Shown one piece after another: positions 34,871 to 44,262 of a DNA stretch of 64,000 bases. The notes beneath the pieces were generated by a model, which searched no databases, was not told the DNA's origin, and worked only from the letters and a program-made list of their open reading frames with translations. Position 1 is the first letter of the stretch. Each line of letters starts with the position of its first letter. The DNA comes from Amycolatopsis pithecellobii (lineage in GTDB: Bacteria; Actinomycetota; Actinomycetes; Mycobacteriales; Pseudonocardiaceae): the NCBI RefSeq assembly GCF_009707865.1, contig NZ_WMBA01000013.1:1-64000 (forward strand), in the 5' to 3' direction. A program made the translations under genes and the position numbers.

Positions 34871-36418
34871 ATGCCGGGGAGCAAGGTAAAGCTGCGTCTG
34901 GTCGAGTTGCTGGGTGCGGTCTCTTTGGCCACCGATCTGGGCACCGGTCAGGCGCATTTGCATGGTGTGCGGACGTCGGTGCTGGCGGTGGCTCTCGGCC
35001 GGCAATTGGGCCTCGACGATGCGTCCGTGGCCGCTGCTCAGCAGGTCGCATTGCTGCGGTTCTTGGGGTGCACGGCGGATGCGGGGGAGACGGCGCGGAT
35101 GACCGGTGGGGATGATCGGGCGTTTCTGGCCGGGATGGCGCCGGTGGCGATGGGCGGCAAGGGGGAGATGGGCCGGCAGCTGGTGCGCACGGTCGGCGTG
35201 GGGCTTCTGCCGCTGCGGCGGGCGGCGCTGGTGGCGGGTGCGCTCGCCGACCCCGCAGGGGCCAAGCGATCGCTGTCGGCGCATTGCGAGGTGGCGGCGA
35301 TGCTCGCCGAACGCCTCGGCACGGCCCCGATGGTGCGCGAGGCGCTTGGCCACGGCTATGAGCGCTGGGACGGTGCCGGGTTCCCCGACGGCCTGGCCGG
35401 CGATGCCGTCCCGCTGGCGGTGCGGGTGGCGGTGGTCGCCGGGGACGCCGCTCTGTGGTGGGGGATCAGCCCGGCGCAGCTGGGCGAGGTGCTGAATGCT
35501 CGCCGGGGCCGGGCCTACGATCCCGCGGTGGTCGACGCGTGTGTGGCGGTGGGGTCCGCCGTGCTCGGCTCGCTGGACGAGTCGGATGTGTGGGAGGCAA
35601 TGCTGGCCGCCGACGCCGGCGGTGACGAGATCGACGGGCCGGGCCTGGATGCGGCTCTGGAGGCGGTGGCCGACTTCACCGACTTGAAATCGCCGTCGAT
35701 GCGCGGGCACTCGCCGCGGGTGGCCGGGCTGGCCGGCGCCGCCGCCCGCCACCTGGGGATGACGCCCGAGGCCATCACCATCGTGCGGCGTGCGGCGCTG
35801 GTGCACGACCTCGGCCGGGTGGGGGTGCCCAACGGGATCTGGGACCGGCCGGGACCGCTCGGGGTGGCGGACTGGGAGCGGGTCCGGCAGCACCCGTACT
35901 TGACCGAGTCGATCCTGGCCTGCTGTCCCGCGTTGGCGGACCTGGGGCGGCTCGCCGGTGCCCACCATGAGCGGCTCGACGGCTCCGGCTACTACCGCGG
36001 CACCCGGGAGCTGGGCCCATGCGAGCGGGTGCTGGCGGCGGCGGACGTGGTCGCGGCCCTGGGCGCGGATCGTCCCCACCGCCCGGCTCTCGCCGCCCGG
36101 GGGATCGCCGATGCGGTCATGGCCGAGGTAGCGGCCGGCCGGCTCGACCGTGCGGCGGCGGAGGCCGTGCTGGCGGCCACCGGCCGGCCCGCGGCGTGGG
36201 CACGACGGCCCGGGTGGCCGGCGGGCCTGACCGACCGGGAGGTCGAGGTGCTGCGGCTGATCGCGCGGGGGCGCACCAATAAGGAGGTCGCGTCGGGACT
36301 TCAGCTGTCGGTCAAGACCGTCGGCCGGCATATCGAGAACCTCTACGCCAAGACTGGCGTCAACTCCCGGGCCGCCGTGGCGGTGTTCGCGATGCGGCAT
36401 CGCCTCCTCGACACCTGA
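34871..36418 (+). CDS. HD-GYP-like / LuxR-type regulator
   Basis: A 515-residue protein with two HD-related halves and a C-terminal LuxR helix-turn-helix. The first half has a HGYERWDGAGFPDGLAG segment (161-177). The second has HD at 312-313 (VHDLGRVGVPNGIWDRPG) and HHERLDGSGYY (365-375), the HD-GYP pattern with Tyr instead of Pro. The C-terminus LTDREVEVLRLIARGRTNKEVA (453-474) is a LuxR DNA-binding domain. HD-GYP domains cleave cyclic di-GMP, so a regulator that binds or breaks a nucleotide signal is likely. It lies 4 bp after the TfoX-N gene. Whether phosphodiesterase activity remains is unclear. Confidence 0.85.
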   Translation: MPGSKVKLRLVELLGAVSLATDLGTGQAHLHGVRTSVLAVALGRQLGLDDASVAAAQQVALLRFLGCTADAGETARMTGGDDRAFLAGMAPVAMGGKGEMGRQLVRTVGVGLLPLRRAALVAGALADPAGAKRSLSAHCEVAAMLAERLGTAPMVREALGHGYERWDGAGFPDGLAGDAVPLAVRVAVVAGDAALWWGISPAQLGEVLNARRGRAYDPAVVDACVAVGSAVLGSLDESDVWEAMLAADAGGDEIDGPGLDAALEAVADFTDLKSPSMRGHSPRVAGLAGAAARHLGMTPEAITIVRRAALVHDLGRVGVPNGIWDRPGPLGVADWERVRQHPYLTESILACCPALADLGRLAGAHHERLDGSGYYRGTRELGPCERVLAAADVVAALGADRPHRPALAARGIADAVMAEVAAGRLDRAAAEAVLAATGRPAAWARRPGWPAGLTDREVEVLRLIARGRTNKEVASGLQLSVKTVGRHIENLYAKTGVNSRAAVAVFAMRHRLLDT

Positions 36419-36505
36419 TTCCCGGGAATGGGGTGTTCGCCCGATGCGGCCGGCACGCCCGCGCGCGCATCGTTTCCTTGACCAGTCCTGAGCGAGGAGG
36501 AACCG

Positions 36506-37318
36506 ATGCCCACCATCGCGGTGCGCGACACCACCATCTACTACGAGCAGGCCGGCAGCGGTCCCGCGCTGCTGTTCATCCACGGCATGTGCGGAGACGC
36601 CGACGTGTGGGCGAGCCAGGTCGAGCGGCTGTCCACCCGGTACACGTGCATCACCTATGACCGTCGCGGCCACACCCGCAGCGGCCGGGGCAGCGAGCCC
36701 GAGTCCGTGCCGGCCCACGCCACCGACGCCGCGGTGTTGATCGAAACTCTCGGTCTGCGCCGGCCGGTCGTGGTCGGCTCCTCCGGGGGTGCCCGGATCG
36801 CCGTGGAGCTCGCCCGCACCCGCCCCGGCCTGTTGACCGGTGCGGTGTTTTCCGAACCGCCGATCTTGAGCCTCGAACCCGAGGCCGGACAGGCCTTCAT
36901 GGCCGAGATCGCCGCGGCGGTGCGTCCGGCCGCGGACGCCGGTGGGCCGGCCGCGGCGGTCGATGCGTTCTTCCCGCTCGTCTGCCCCGGCCTGTGGTCT
37001 CAGCTCGACGAGACGGCCAAGGACCGCTACCGCACCAACGGGCCGATGATGCTGGCCGAGTTCGCGGGTCAGCCATACCAGTTCGGCCGCGACGACGCGG
37101 CGACCATCCCGCTGCCTTGCCTGGTGCTCGCCGGCACGGACAGCCACCCCGCTCTGCGAGCCATCGCCGGCACGCTGGCCCGTGCTCTGCCCGACACTCG
37201 CTTCGTCGAACTGGACGGCTCCGGGCACGTTACCTACGCCGAAAGGCCCGACGAATTCGCCGGCGTGGTCGCCGCCTTCGCCGCCGAGGTCACGACCGGC
37301 ACCATTGCCACCGCCTGA
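36506..37318 (+). CDS. Alpha/beta hydrolase
   Basis: A 270-residue alpha/beta-hydrolase-fold protein. HGMCGDADVW gives the oxyanion turn, GSSGGA (residues 90-95 or so) holds the nucleophilic Ser, LAGTDSHPAL the acid and GSGHVTYAERPDEF the catalytic His. The overall pattern is of the epoxide-hydrolase/peroxidase-like subgroup. GAGGAGG stands about 5 nt before the ATG. It follows the HD-GYP/LuxR gene by 87 bp and could be its target. Substrate unknown. Confidence 0.87.
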   Translation: MPTIAVRDTTIYYEQAGSGPALLFIHGMCGDADVWASQVERLSTRYTCITYDRRGHTRSGRGSEPESVPAHATDAAVLIETLGLRRPVVVGSSGGARIAVELARTRPGLLTGAVFSEPPILSLEPEAGQAFMAEIAAAVRPAADAGGPAAAVDAFFPLVCPGLWSQLDETAKDRYRTNGPMMLAEFAGQPYQFGRDDAATIPLPCLVLAGTDSHPALRAIAGTLARALPDTRFVELDGSGHVTYAERPDEFAGVVAAFAAEVTTGTIATA

Positions 37319-37419
37319 CGGGGTTCCCGGTGGCGCCTCCCGCGCAGGGCCCGCATGCTGGACATGGATACCGACGACTCGCCGCGCACCCGGGCGGCCG
37401 AGGACTCTGGGAGGATCGC

Positions 37420-38151
37420 GTGAGCTCGCCCGCCACCGATGCACCGCCGGCCCGGTATGACGATCTGCGCGCCATGGTGTTCAACTGCACCCTCAAACGG
37501 TCGCCGGCGACGAGCAACACGCAAGGGCTGATCGATCGCAGCACCGCCATCATGGGCGCGCAAGGAGTCCACCTCGATGTCGTCCGTGCGGTGGACCACG
37601 ACATCGCCACCGGCGTGTGGCCCGACATGACCGAGCACGGCTGGGAAACCGACGCATGGCCGAACCTGTACCAGCAGGTCCTGGCGGCCGACATTCTCGT
37701 GCTGGCCGGCCCCATCTGGCTGGGCGACAACAGCTCCGTGATGAAGCAGGTGATCGAACGTCTCTACGCCTGCTCCAGCCTGCTCAACGAGAACGGCCAG
37801 TACGCCTACTACGGCCGCGTCGGCGGCTGCCTGATCACCGGCAACGAGGACGGCATCAAGCACTGCGCCATGAACGTCCTCTACAGCTTGCAACACCTCG
37901 GCTACACCATCCCACCCCAGGCGGATGCCGGCTGGATCGGCGAGGCCGGTCCCGGCCCCTCCTACCTCGACCCCGGATCAGGCGGCCCGGAAAACGACTT
38001 CACCAACCGCAACACCACCTTCATGACCTGGAACCTGCTGCACCTGGCCCGGACGTTGAAGGACCTCGGCGGCATCCCCGCGTACGGCAACCAGCGCACC
38101 GCATGGGACGCCGGCTGCCGCCGCGACTACGAAAACCCTGAACATCGGTGA
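37420..38151 (+). CDS. Flavodoxin-fold NADPH-dependent FMN reductase-like protein
   Basis: A 243-residue flavodoxin-fold protein. NCTLKRSPATSNTQGL (phosphate loop of FMN binding) near residue 25, AADILVLAGPIWLGDNSSVMK near 90 and GGCLITGNEDGIKHCAMNVL near 130 match the NAD(P)H-dependent FMN reductase/flavodoxin family. It probably reduces quinones, nitroaromatics or flavin. The GTG at 37420 has GGAGG 6 nt upstream and overlaps the stop of a 22-codon ORF (37355-37423). The gene ends 28 bp from a convergent methyltransferase. Confidence 0.82.
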   Translation: MSSPATDAPPARYDDLRAMVFNCTLKRSPATSNTQGLIDRSTAIMGAQGVHLDVVRAVDHDIATGVWPDMTEHGWETDAWPNLYQQVLAADILVLAGPIWLGDNSSVMKQVIERLYACSSLLNENGQYAYYGRVGGCLITGNEDGIKHCAMNVLYSLQHLGYTIPPQADAGWIGEAGPGPSYLDPGSGGPENDFTNRNTTFMTWNLLHLARTLKDLGGIPAYGNQRTAWDAGCRRDYENPEHR

Positions 38152-38179
38152 AGACATCAACGGCATGGCTTGTCGGCGG

Positions 38180-39235
38180 CTATCGGCGTAGTTCGTAGAG
38201 CGCGTTGAACGGGTTGTCCATGAGGACGCGTTCGACGGTGGTGAAGCCGGCGCGAGTAGCGAGTTCGCGGAGTTTCGGTTCGGGCAGGCCGAGGGTGCCG
38301 AGCCCTTCGCCGTCCTCGGCCAGTGAGGTGGTCATGCAGTACAGCAGGCTGAACCCGTAGAGCAGTGTGGCGATCGGACCGACGTTGTCGCTGGGATCGG
38401 CGGAGCAGTTGATGTCCAGGCACAGGTAGCGGCCGCCTGCACGGAGGCCTTCCCGGATCGAGCGGAGCATGCCGAGCGGGTCGACCGCGTCGTGTACCAC
38501 GTCGAATGTGGTGATCACGTCGAAGTGTTCGGGCAGGCCGTCCGCCGCGTCGCGCACCTCGAAGCGGACACGGTCGCCGACGCCGGCTTCTTCGGCATTG
38601 GTGCGGGCCGTCTCGATGGCGGCGGGGGAGACGTCGTAGCCCGCGCACGAAGCCGTGGGGAAGGCGCCCGCGAGCGTGATCAGCGCGAGCCCGGCCCCGC
38701 AGCCGATGTCGGCTATCCGTGCGCCGTCGCGGAGCTTCGCCAGCGTGCCGGGCACGCGTGGCAGCCAGTCCTGCACGAGCAGGTTCCGGTGCCATTGGGC
38801 AGTGAACCGTCCGGTGCCGGCGGCGACGTCGGGGTGCAGGTGCTCCGCGTGCACGCCGCCTCCGGTGTGGAACGAGCCGAGCACGTCGTCGTAGCGCTGG
38901 AGCGCGCCGAGCAGTTCCTGGTGCACGCCGCCGAAGAAGGCGGGACCGGGTTCGGTCGCCAGTGCGGGGGCGTGTTCGGCCGGCAGGGGGTAGCGCTGGT
39001 CGGCGTCGGCGTACGTGAGGTATCCCGCGGCGTACATGCCGCTCAGCCACTCACGCACATACCGTTCATTGAGGCCGGTGCGCCGCGCGAGCTGGGCGCT
39101 GGTGGCCGGGCCTTGTGCGGCGAGATCCTTGAACAGGCCGAGGCGATCGCCGAACGCGGCCAGCACGGTGGTCGCGGCGGCGGCGGTGTCGGTCAGTACC
39201 CGGCCGGTGAATTCGGTGGCGCGCTGCTCGTCCAT
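38180..39235 (-). CDS. SAM-dependent methyltransferase with N-terminal winged helix (Rv2258c-like)
   Basis: A 351-residue methyltransferase. An N-terminal winged-helix dimerisation region (SAQLARRTGLNERYVREWLSGM) precedes the class I Rossmann domain with motif I ADIGCGAGLALI, GYDVSPAAIE and FDVVHDAVDPLGML. This layout matches Rv2258c-type proteins. It may methylate a small molecule, but no tailoring partner is adjacent. The ATG at 39235 has GAGGAGG 7 nt upstream. It is divergent from the large AAA gene with a gap of only 50 bp. Confidence 0.85.
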   Translation of the reverse strand: MDEQRATEFTGRVLTDTAAAATTVLAAFGDRLGLFKDLAAQGPATSAQLARRTGLNERYVREWLSGMYAAGYLTYADADQRYPLPAEHAPALATEPGPAFFGGVHQELLGALQRYDDVLGSFHTGGGVHAEHLHPDVAAGTGRFTAQWHRNLLVQDWLPRVPGTLAKLRDGARIADIGCGAGLALITLAGAFPTASCAGYDVSPAAIETARTNAEEAGVGDRVRFEVRDAADGLPEHFDVITTFDVVHDAVDPLGMLRSIREGLRAGGRYLCLDINCSADPSDNVGPIATLLYGFSLLYCMTTSLAEDGEGLGTLGLPEPKLRELATRAGFTTVERVLMDNPFNALYELRR

Positions 39236-39285
39236 GGTGGTGCCTCCTCTGCTTGTCACGCTGATTTCAAAGGCGTTCCGTTACG

Positions 39286-42200
39286 ATGAACGCGCTGTTC
39301 AGCCGCGATGTACACCGGAACGGCGGGTTCGCTGTGAGCAGGGTTGTGGTCGGCCGCGGGCGGGAGCTCTCGGCGTTGCGCTCCGCGCTTGATCGAGTCC
39401 GGCGTGGGGCCGGTGAGCTGGTGCTGGTGCGAGGCGAGGCCGGCATCGGGAAGAGCACGCTGGTCGAGGCGTTCTGCGGCGAGGCGCGTGAGGAGGGCGC
39501 CGCGGTTCTGGTGGGCGCGGGCTGGGACGAGGGCGGCGCACCGACGTACTGGCCGTGGGTGCAGGTCCTGCGTCGTGCGACGGCTGCGGGTGCGGGCCCG
39601 GTGATCGACGCATTCGGTGACGCGCTGTCGGCGCTGCGGCCGGGTGCAGCGGGCGGGGAGACCTCGGATCGGTTCGCGTTGTACGAGGCGGTGACCGTGG
39701 TTCTGGAGTCGGTCGCGGACACCCGGCCGGTGGTCGTGGTCCTCGAGGACTTGCACGCGGCGGGGTGCGCGAGTGCGCTGATGCTGGAGTTCGTCGCCCG
39801 GCACAGCCGGCACATCCCGCTGCTGCTGGTCGCGACGTGCCGGGACGCGGAGGTGCGGCTCGACGCCGAGCTGTCCGCGGCGGTGGACCGGCTGGCCGCG
39901 TTCGCCGTCACGGTTGCGCCGCAGCCGTTCGGCCACGCCGAGATCGAGACCCTGATGTCCGGCGCGGACGCCGATCTGGTCCGTCGCGTGCTGGAGCGGA
40001 CGCTGGGAAACCCCCTGTTCGTCGCCCACGTGCTGCAACAGCTCGACCGGAGCTCCCCGGCCGACGCGGACATCCCGGCCGGGTTACGGCAGGCGATCCG
40101 TCGCCGCGCGCAGCGTGTCACGGACTCCAGTGGTGTGCCGAAGGCCCTTGCACTCGCCGCTGTGCTCGGCGGGGAGATCCGGGTCGCGCAGGTGGCCGAC
40201 GTGCTCGACGCGCCGGCCGGCACTGTGCGCCGGACGTTCGACGAAGCCTGCCGAGCCGACCTGCTCACGCAGGACCCGGTCGAGCCTGGCCGGTACGCGT
40301 TCACGCATTCCCTGGTGCGCGAGGCACTCTACGACGACTTGCGCACCACCGACCGCGCGTCCCTGCACCTCGCGGCAGGGCGGGCGCTGGCCGGTGATCC
40401 CGCAGTGGCCGCACCCACGCTGGCTCGGCACTTTCTCGCGGCCTGGCCGGTCGCGGGCGGCGCGGAAGCCGTCCGCTACGCCACTGAGGCGGGTGACGAG
40501 GCCGTCGCGGCGATGGCCTACGAGGACGCGGTCGTGTTTTACCGGCAGGCGACTGTCGCGTTAGGACGGTCTACTGAGGACACTTCTGAGCGGCGGATCG
40601 ACCTGCTGCTGGCGCTGGTGTCGGCGTTACAGCGGTCTGGCCGGCTGGCCCAGGCGCGGCACCAGCTTGATCTCGCCGCGAAGATGGCCGCGCGCCTGGA
40701 CGATCCCGAGCGGCGCAGCGCGGTGGCGTTGCTGCGCGCCGAGCATCTGGATTTCAACACCATCGACGACACGACCATCGGCCTGCTCCGCCGAGCCGAC
40801 GAGGCGTGGGCCGGCGCCGCGACACCGACCAGGAGCCGGGTGCTGGCGCGGCTCGCGGTCGCGTCCGTGCACGGCGACCGGCCCGCTGCCCGCGAGTACG
40901 CCCGGAAAGCGGTGTCGGTGGCCGGCCTGTGCGCCGACCCGGGGGTGCTGGGACTGGCCTTGTCCGCGCAGCTGTATGTCAGCTGGGGTGAGCATGATCC
41001 ACGCCCTGCCCTGGTGGTGGCGGCCCGGATCGCTGAGCTGGGCAGGGTGTGCGGCGACGGCGCGCTGATGCTGGACGGCGTCATGTGGCGGCTGGTGTTC
41101 GCCCTCGAGTGCGGCGACCTCGAGCAGGCCGGCATCGTATCGGCGGACCTGGACCGGCTCGCCGCCGATCTGCACCAGCCCACGGTGCTGCACCTCGCGG
41201 TGTCGCGGCGCTCCACACTCGCCGCGCTTCGCGGGCGTCTCGCCGACGCCCGCGACCTCGCCAGGCAGGCCTGGGAGCTGGGGCAACGCTGCGAGCTGCC
41301 GGACACCGACGCCGTCTACTGGGGGCAACTGTTCTCGGTGTGGCTGTTCGGTGGCCTCGACGAGCGCGACGCCGAGGACATGGAGCGCATCCTGCGCGAG
41401 CTGGTCGAGCACTCCCGGCTGCGCGCCGCGCACGAGGCGGCGCTCGTGCTGATCCTGAGTGGGCGTGGCGAGCACGACGACGCTCGCGCGCGTTTCGCGC
41501 GGATGATGACCGAGGTCGCCGATCTGCCGCACGACATGCTCTACGTGTGGACGCTGTGTCTGCTCGCGGCCGGCAGTGTCGTGCTTGACGATCGGGACGC
41601 CGCGGCCGTGCTGTATGCGGCCATCGCGCCGTTCCGTGCCCGGTTCGTCGTGCCCGCCGGCGCGGTCAGCTGCCTGGGGTCGGTCGAGCTGTACCTGGCG
41701 CGCCTGGCGAGGCTGACCGGTCACGACGATGCCGCGCGCGAGCATTTCGAGGCTGCGGTTGCCGCCCATCGGCGCGCCGCGGCGCCCGCTTGGCTCGCCT
41801 TGTGCTGCCTGGAGTACGCCCGGTTTCTCGGCGGTGACGCACGGGCCCGGTCGCTGCGCGATGAAGGGGAGCGGCTGGCCCGCGTGCACCGGTTGAGCGC
41901 ACTGCTGCCCCGATCCGGCACGGCCGCCGCGATCACCGTGGAGCACGACGGCGACGTCTGCACGGTGCGGCAGGACAAGACGGTCGTGCGGCTGCCGCGC
42001 AGCCGCGGGCTGACCTACCTCGCCGAGCTGGTCCGCAGCCCCGGCCGGGACATCTCCGCCGCGCAGCTGGCGGCCCTGCTCTCCGCTTCGGGCGGAGCCG
42101 AACCTGCCCCCGAGGACGGCCTGCACCTCGGGGGAACTTCGGACGTCGTGCTCGACGCGACCGCACGGGCCGCCTATCGGCGTCGGCTGCGCGAGCTCGA

Positions 42201-42474
42201 TGAGGACATCGACGAGGCGGCGTCGTGGCACGACCCCGAGCGCAGGGCCGGCCTCGAGGTCGAACGCGACTTCCTGATCCGCGAGCTGGCGGCGGCGACG
42301 GGGCTCGGCGGCCGCCCGCGCCGGCTGGGGTCGGACGCCGAACGAGCCCGGGTCAACGTCACCCGGGCGATCCGCACCGCGATCCGGCGCATCGCCGACC
42401 GGGCGCCCGAGCTCGGCGCCAACCTCGACGCCACCGTGCGAACCGGCGCGCACTGCCGCTACGACCCGAGTTGA
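39286..42474 (+). CDS. Large AAA-16 ATPase/TPR protein (regulator-like)
   Basis: A 1062-residue protein. A STAND/AAA_16-type ATPase occupies the N-terminal 350 residues with Walker A GEAGIGKST (50-58), and Walker B-like VVVVLEDLHAA near 145; NPLFVAHVLQQL is the sensor-type motif. A long alpha-helical TPR-like region follows. The C-terminus carries RLPRSRGLTYLAELVRSPGR and ends in NLDATVRTGAHCRYDP, a tail shared by many actinobacterial relatives. No LuxR helix-turn-helix is present, so DNA binding is not shown. A GTG at 39334 is a plausible alternative start because the ATG overlaps a possible -10 box (TACGAT, 39282-39287). Confidence 0.82.
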   Translation: MNALFSRDVHRNGGFAVSRVVVGRGRELSALRSALDRVRRGAGELVLVRGEAGIGKSTLVEAFCGEAREEGAAVLVGAGWDEGGAPTYWPWVQVLRRATAAGAGPVIDAFGDALSALRPGAAGGETSDRFALYEAVTVVLESVADTRPVVVVLEDLHAAGCASALMLEFVARHSRHIPLLLVATCRDAEVRLDAELSAAVDRLAAFAVTVAPQPFGHAEIETLMSGADADLVRRVLERTLGNPLFVAHVLQQLDRSSPADADIPAGLRQAIRRRAQRVTDSSGVPKALALAAVLGGEIRVAQVADVLDAPAGTVRRTFDEACRADLLTQDPVEPGRYAFTHSLVREALYDDLRTTDRASLHLAAGRALAGDPAVAAPTLARHFLAAWPVAGGAEAVRYATEAGDEAVAAMAYEDAVVFYRQATVALGRSTEDTSERRIDLLLALVSALQRSGRLAQARHQLDLAAKMAARLDDPERRSAVALLRAEHLDFNTIDDTTIGLLRRADEAWAGAATPTRSRVLARLAVASVHGDRPAAREYARKAVSVAGLCADPGVLGLALSAQLYVSWGEHDPRPALVVAARIAELGRVCGDGALMLDGVMWRLVFALECGDLEQAGIVSADLDRLAADLHQPTVLHLAVSRRSTLAALRGRLADARDLARQAWELGQRCELPDTDAVYWGQLFSVWLFGGLDERDAEDMERILRELVEHSRLRAAHEAALVLILSGRGEHDDARARFARMMTEVADLPHDMLYVWTLCLLAAGSVVLDDRDAAAVLYAAIAPFRARFVVPAGAVSCLGSVELYLARLARLTGHDDAAREHFEAAVAAHRRAAAPAWLALCCLEYARFLGGDARARSLRDEGERLARVHRLSALLPRSGTAAAITVEHDGDVCTVRQDKTVVRLPRSRGLTYLAELVRSPGRDISAAQLAALLSASGGAEPAPEDGLHLGGTSDVVLDATARAAYRRRLRELDEDIDEAASWHDPERRAGLEVERDFLIRELAAATGLGGRPRRLGSDAERARVNVTRAIRTAIRRIADRAPELGANLDATVRTGAHCRYDPS

Positions 42475-42549
42475 CGCGGGCCGGGCCGCCACCCCATGCG
42501 GTCGACGTGTGACGCGTGTCCGGGCTACCGGTCGATGATCATCTGGTCG

Positions 42550-42972
42550 TCAGCCGATCGCGTTGATCGCCGCTTCGGCGACCTTGGTGTCGTCGGTCCA
42601 GTGGCCGCCGGAGACGCCGATGCCGCCGACGGCGTGACCGTCGATGATGATCGGTAGCCCTCCGCCGAAGGGGATCAGGCGAGCGATGCCGCCGGGGGCG
42701 CCCATGGCGAGCGGGCTGTCGTTCGTCATGAAGTCGTGCCATTGGCCGGTGGGCATACCGAACCCGGCGGCGGTGTAGGCCTTGTCCTGGGCAATCTGGA
42801 TGGCTTGCGGGGGAGCACCGTCCATGCGGGTGAAAGCGCTCAGCTGCCCGGCGGCATCGACGACCGCGATCGCGGACCGCTGGCCGGCAGCTGCGGCGGC
42901 GGTGACGGCGGCGTCGACGATCTGGCGGGCGGCGGCGTTGGTGATGGTGGGGACCTGGCGGATGGGTGCCAT
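42550..42972 (-). CDS. GlcG/HbpS-like heme-binding family protein
   Basis: A 140-residue protein of the GlcG/HbpS (DUF336) family: AIAVVDAAGQLSAFTRMDGA, IAQDKAYTAAGF and a C-terminal IGVSGGHWTDDTKVAEAA. HbpS binds heme and senses redox stress; GlcG is associated with glycolate and related metabolism. No signal peptide is seen, so it is cytoplasmic. GGAGG stands about 7 nt before the ATG at 42972. It is divergent from a MarR gene 90 bp away, a common pair in actinobacteria, and likely its target. Confidence 0.88.
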   Translation of the reverse strand: MAPIRQVPTITNAAARQIVDAAVTAAAAAGQRSAIAVVDAAGQLSAFTRMDGAPPQAIQIAQDKAYTAAGFGMPTGQWHDFMTNDSPLAMGAPGGIARLIPFGGGLPIIIDGHAVGGIGVSGGHWTDDTKVAEAAINAIG

Positions 42973-43062
42973 TGATGCTGCCTCCTTATTCGATGGCTGA
43001 TAGTCAACAGTATGCAGGCTGATTGTGCAACGTGTGCTACGTGGAGCCAGTAGGCTTGTCGC

Positions 43063-43509
43063 ATGGGTCACTACTCGGAGCGGCTGCTGACCTTCGTCAA
43101 GCGTGCGGAACAGGCCACTCAACAGGCCAAGGAGCAGGTGCTGCGGGAGTTCGGTCTCACGCCCGCTCAGCAGGCCGCACTGACCATCTTGAGTTACCAC
43201 GACGGCATCACCTCCGCCGAACTAGCCCGGCAATGTCAGGTCACGCCGCAGACCATGAACAGCACGGTGGGGCGCTTGCTGAGCCGTGGCCTGGTCCAGC
43301 GCGCCGCCCATCCCGTGCATCGCACCCTGCTCGAGATCCGGCTCACCGACCAGGGGCGTGAGGTGTTCGACCGCGCCGACGCGCGCGTCACAGCACTGGA
43401 CAACGACCTCGCCGCGAACCTCACGTCCGGCGAACTCAAGACGCTCAAAGCACTGCTGGCCCAGGTGACCGAAGCCGCACAACGCGCCGGCCACGCGCTG
43501 CCGTTCTGA
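43063..43509 (+). CDS. MarR-family transcriptional regulator
   Basis: A 148-residue MarR regulator with a full winged helix: QQAALTILSYHDGITSAELA (about 37-56), then VTPQTMNSTVGRLLSRGLV as recognition helix and RTLLEIRLTDQGREVF as wing. It probably represses itself and the divergent HbpS-like gene. The 90-bp gap between them is AT-richer than its surroundings and would hold the operator, although I found no convincing long palindrome in it. Confidence 0.92.
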   Translation: MGHYSERLLTFVKRAEQATQQAKEQVLREFGLTPAQQAALTILSYHDGITSAELARQCQVTPQTMNSTVGRLLSRGLVQRAAHPVHRTLLEIRLTDQGREVFDRADARVTALDNDLAANLTSGELKTLKALLAQVTEAAQRAGHALPF

Positions 43510-43607
43510 CGGTCATTTGTCCCAGCCGAAGGGGATAGCGGGCCTGGTTGCCGCCGAGTAGAAAAAACACCGGCTCGCTGAATTCAAGCTCTCGGTTGGA
43601 GATGGCA

Positions 43608-44243
43608 ATGGCTCGACCAGGTACGGCAACTCTGCGCGATAACGCGATCGGCTCGCCCGAAAATGGGAAACTGACGCCGGTCATGCTCAATCACGCGGCA
43701 TGGGTCACGCATGACGTGGAGAGCACGGCCGCTTTCTACACCAAAATCATGGGTATGGAGCTCGCAAGCACCATTTATGACGACAAGGTTCCGTCGACGG
43801 GTGACAGTTTTCCGTACTTTCACATCTTCTTCCGGATGCAGGACGGGTCGACGATCGCCTTTTTCGAGGCGCCCGGCCTGCCGGATCGTCCCGAGAGCAC
43901 CCATCCCGCCTACGAGGTCTTCGACCATCTTGCCCTGCAGGCGGCCGATCGCGGCGACGTCGACCGGTGGCTCGCGTGGCTCCGCGAAAACGACATCGAG
44001 GTGATCGGACCGATCGATCACAAGGGTTTTGTCTACAGCATCTACTTCCATGACCCCAACGGCATCCGCCTCGAGATCACGACACCACTGGATCCCGAAT
44101 GGAACCGGCACACCGAGCAGGGCGAAATCGACCTCGCCAAGTGGTGTGGGACGAAGAAGAAGGCACAGGCGGAAGGACGCGACGTTGCGGAGGCACTGCT
44201 CGAACTCATCCGCGAAGAGCGCAAGCGCTACGGGCATTCCTGA
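43608..44243 (+). CDS. VOC-family dioxygenase-like protein
   Basis: A 211-residue vicinal-oxygen-chelate protein resembling single-module extradiol dioxygenases. Metal-ligand candidates are the His in NHAAWVTHD (about residue 27), the His in FDHLALQ (about 105) and the Glu in DPNGIRLEI (about 155), a 2-His-1-carboxylate set. The C-terminal 40 residues are charged (REERKRYGHS end). GGAG stands 7 nt before the ATG at 43608. It is followed 19 bp later by an alpha/beta hydrolase, a pair expected for ring cleavage and C-C hydrolysis. Isomerase or glyoxalase activity is an alternative. Confidence 0.72.
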   Translation: MARPGTATLRDNAIGSPENGKLTPVMLNHAAWVTHDVESTAAFYTKIMGMELASTIYDDKVPSTGDSFPYFHIFFRMQDGSTIAFFEAPGLPDRPESTHPAYEVFDHLALQAADRGDVDRWLAWLRENDIEVIGPIDHKGFVYSIYFHDPNGIRLEITTPLDPEWNRHTEQGEIDLAKWCGTKKKAQAEGRDVAEALLELIREERKRYGHS

Positions 44244-44262
44244 GTCGGAAGGGCATCAGCGG

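Noticed and set aside
37355-37423. 22-codon ORF whose stop overlaps the GTG of the flavodoxin-fold gene
   Set aside because: A leader peptide with coupling is possible, but it has only a weak ribosome binding site and no recognisable content, so it is not annotated as a gene.
39286-42474. LuxR-type LAL regulator call for the AAA protein
   Set aside because: The C-terminus has no LuxR helix-turn-helix; it ends in the NLDATVRTG tail of a different ATPase family.
42534-42543. Palindrome GATGATCATC between convergent genes
   Set aside because: It is only 10 bp, has no spacer or U-tract, and no second copy was noticed; probably chance.
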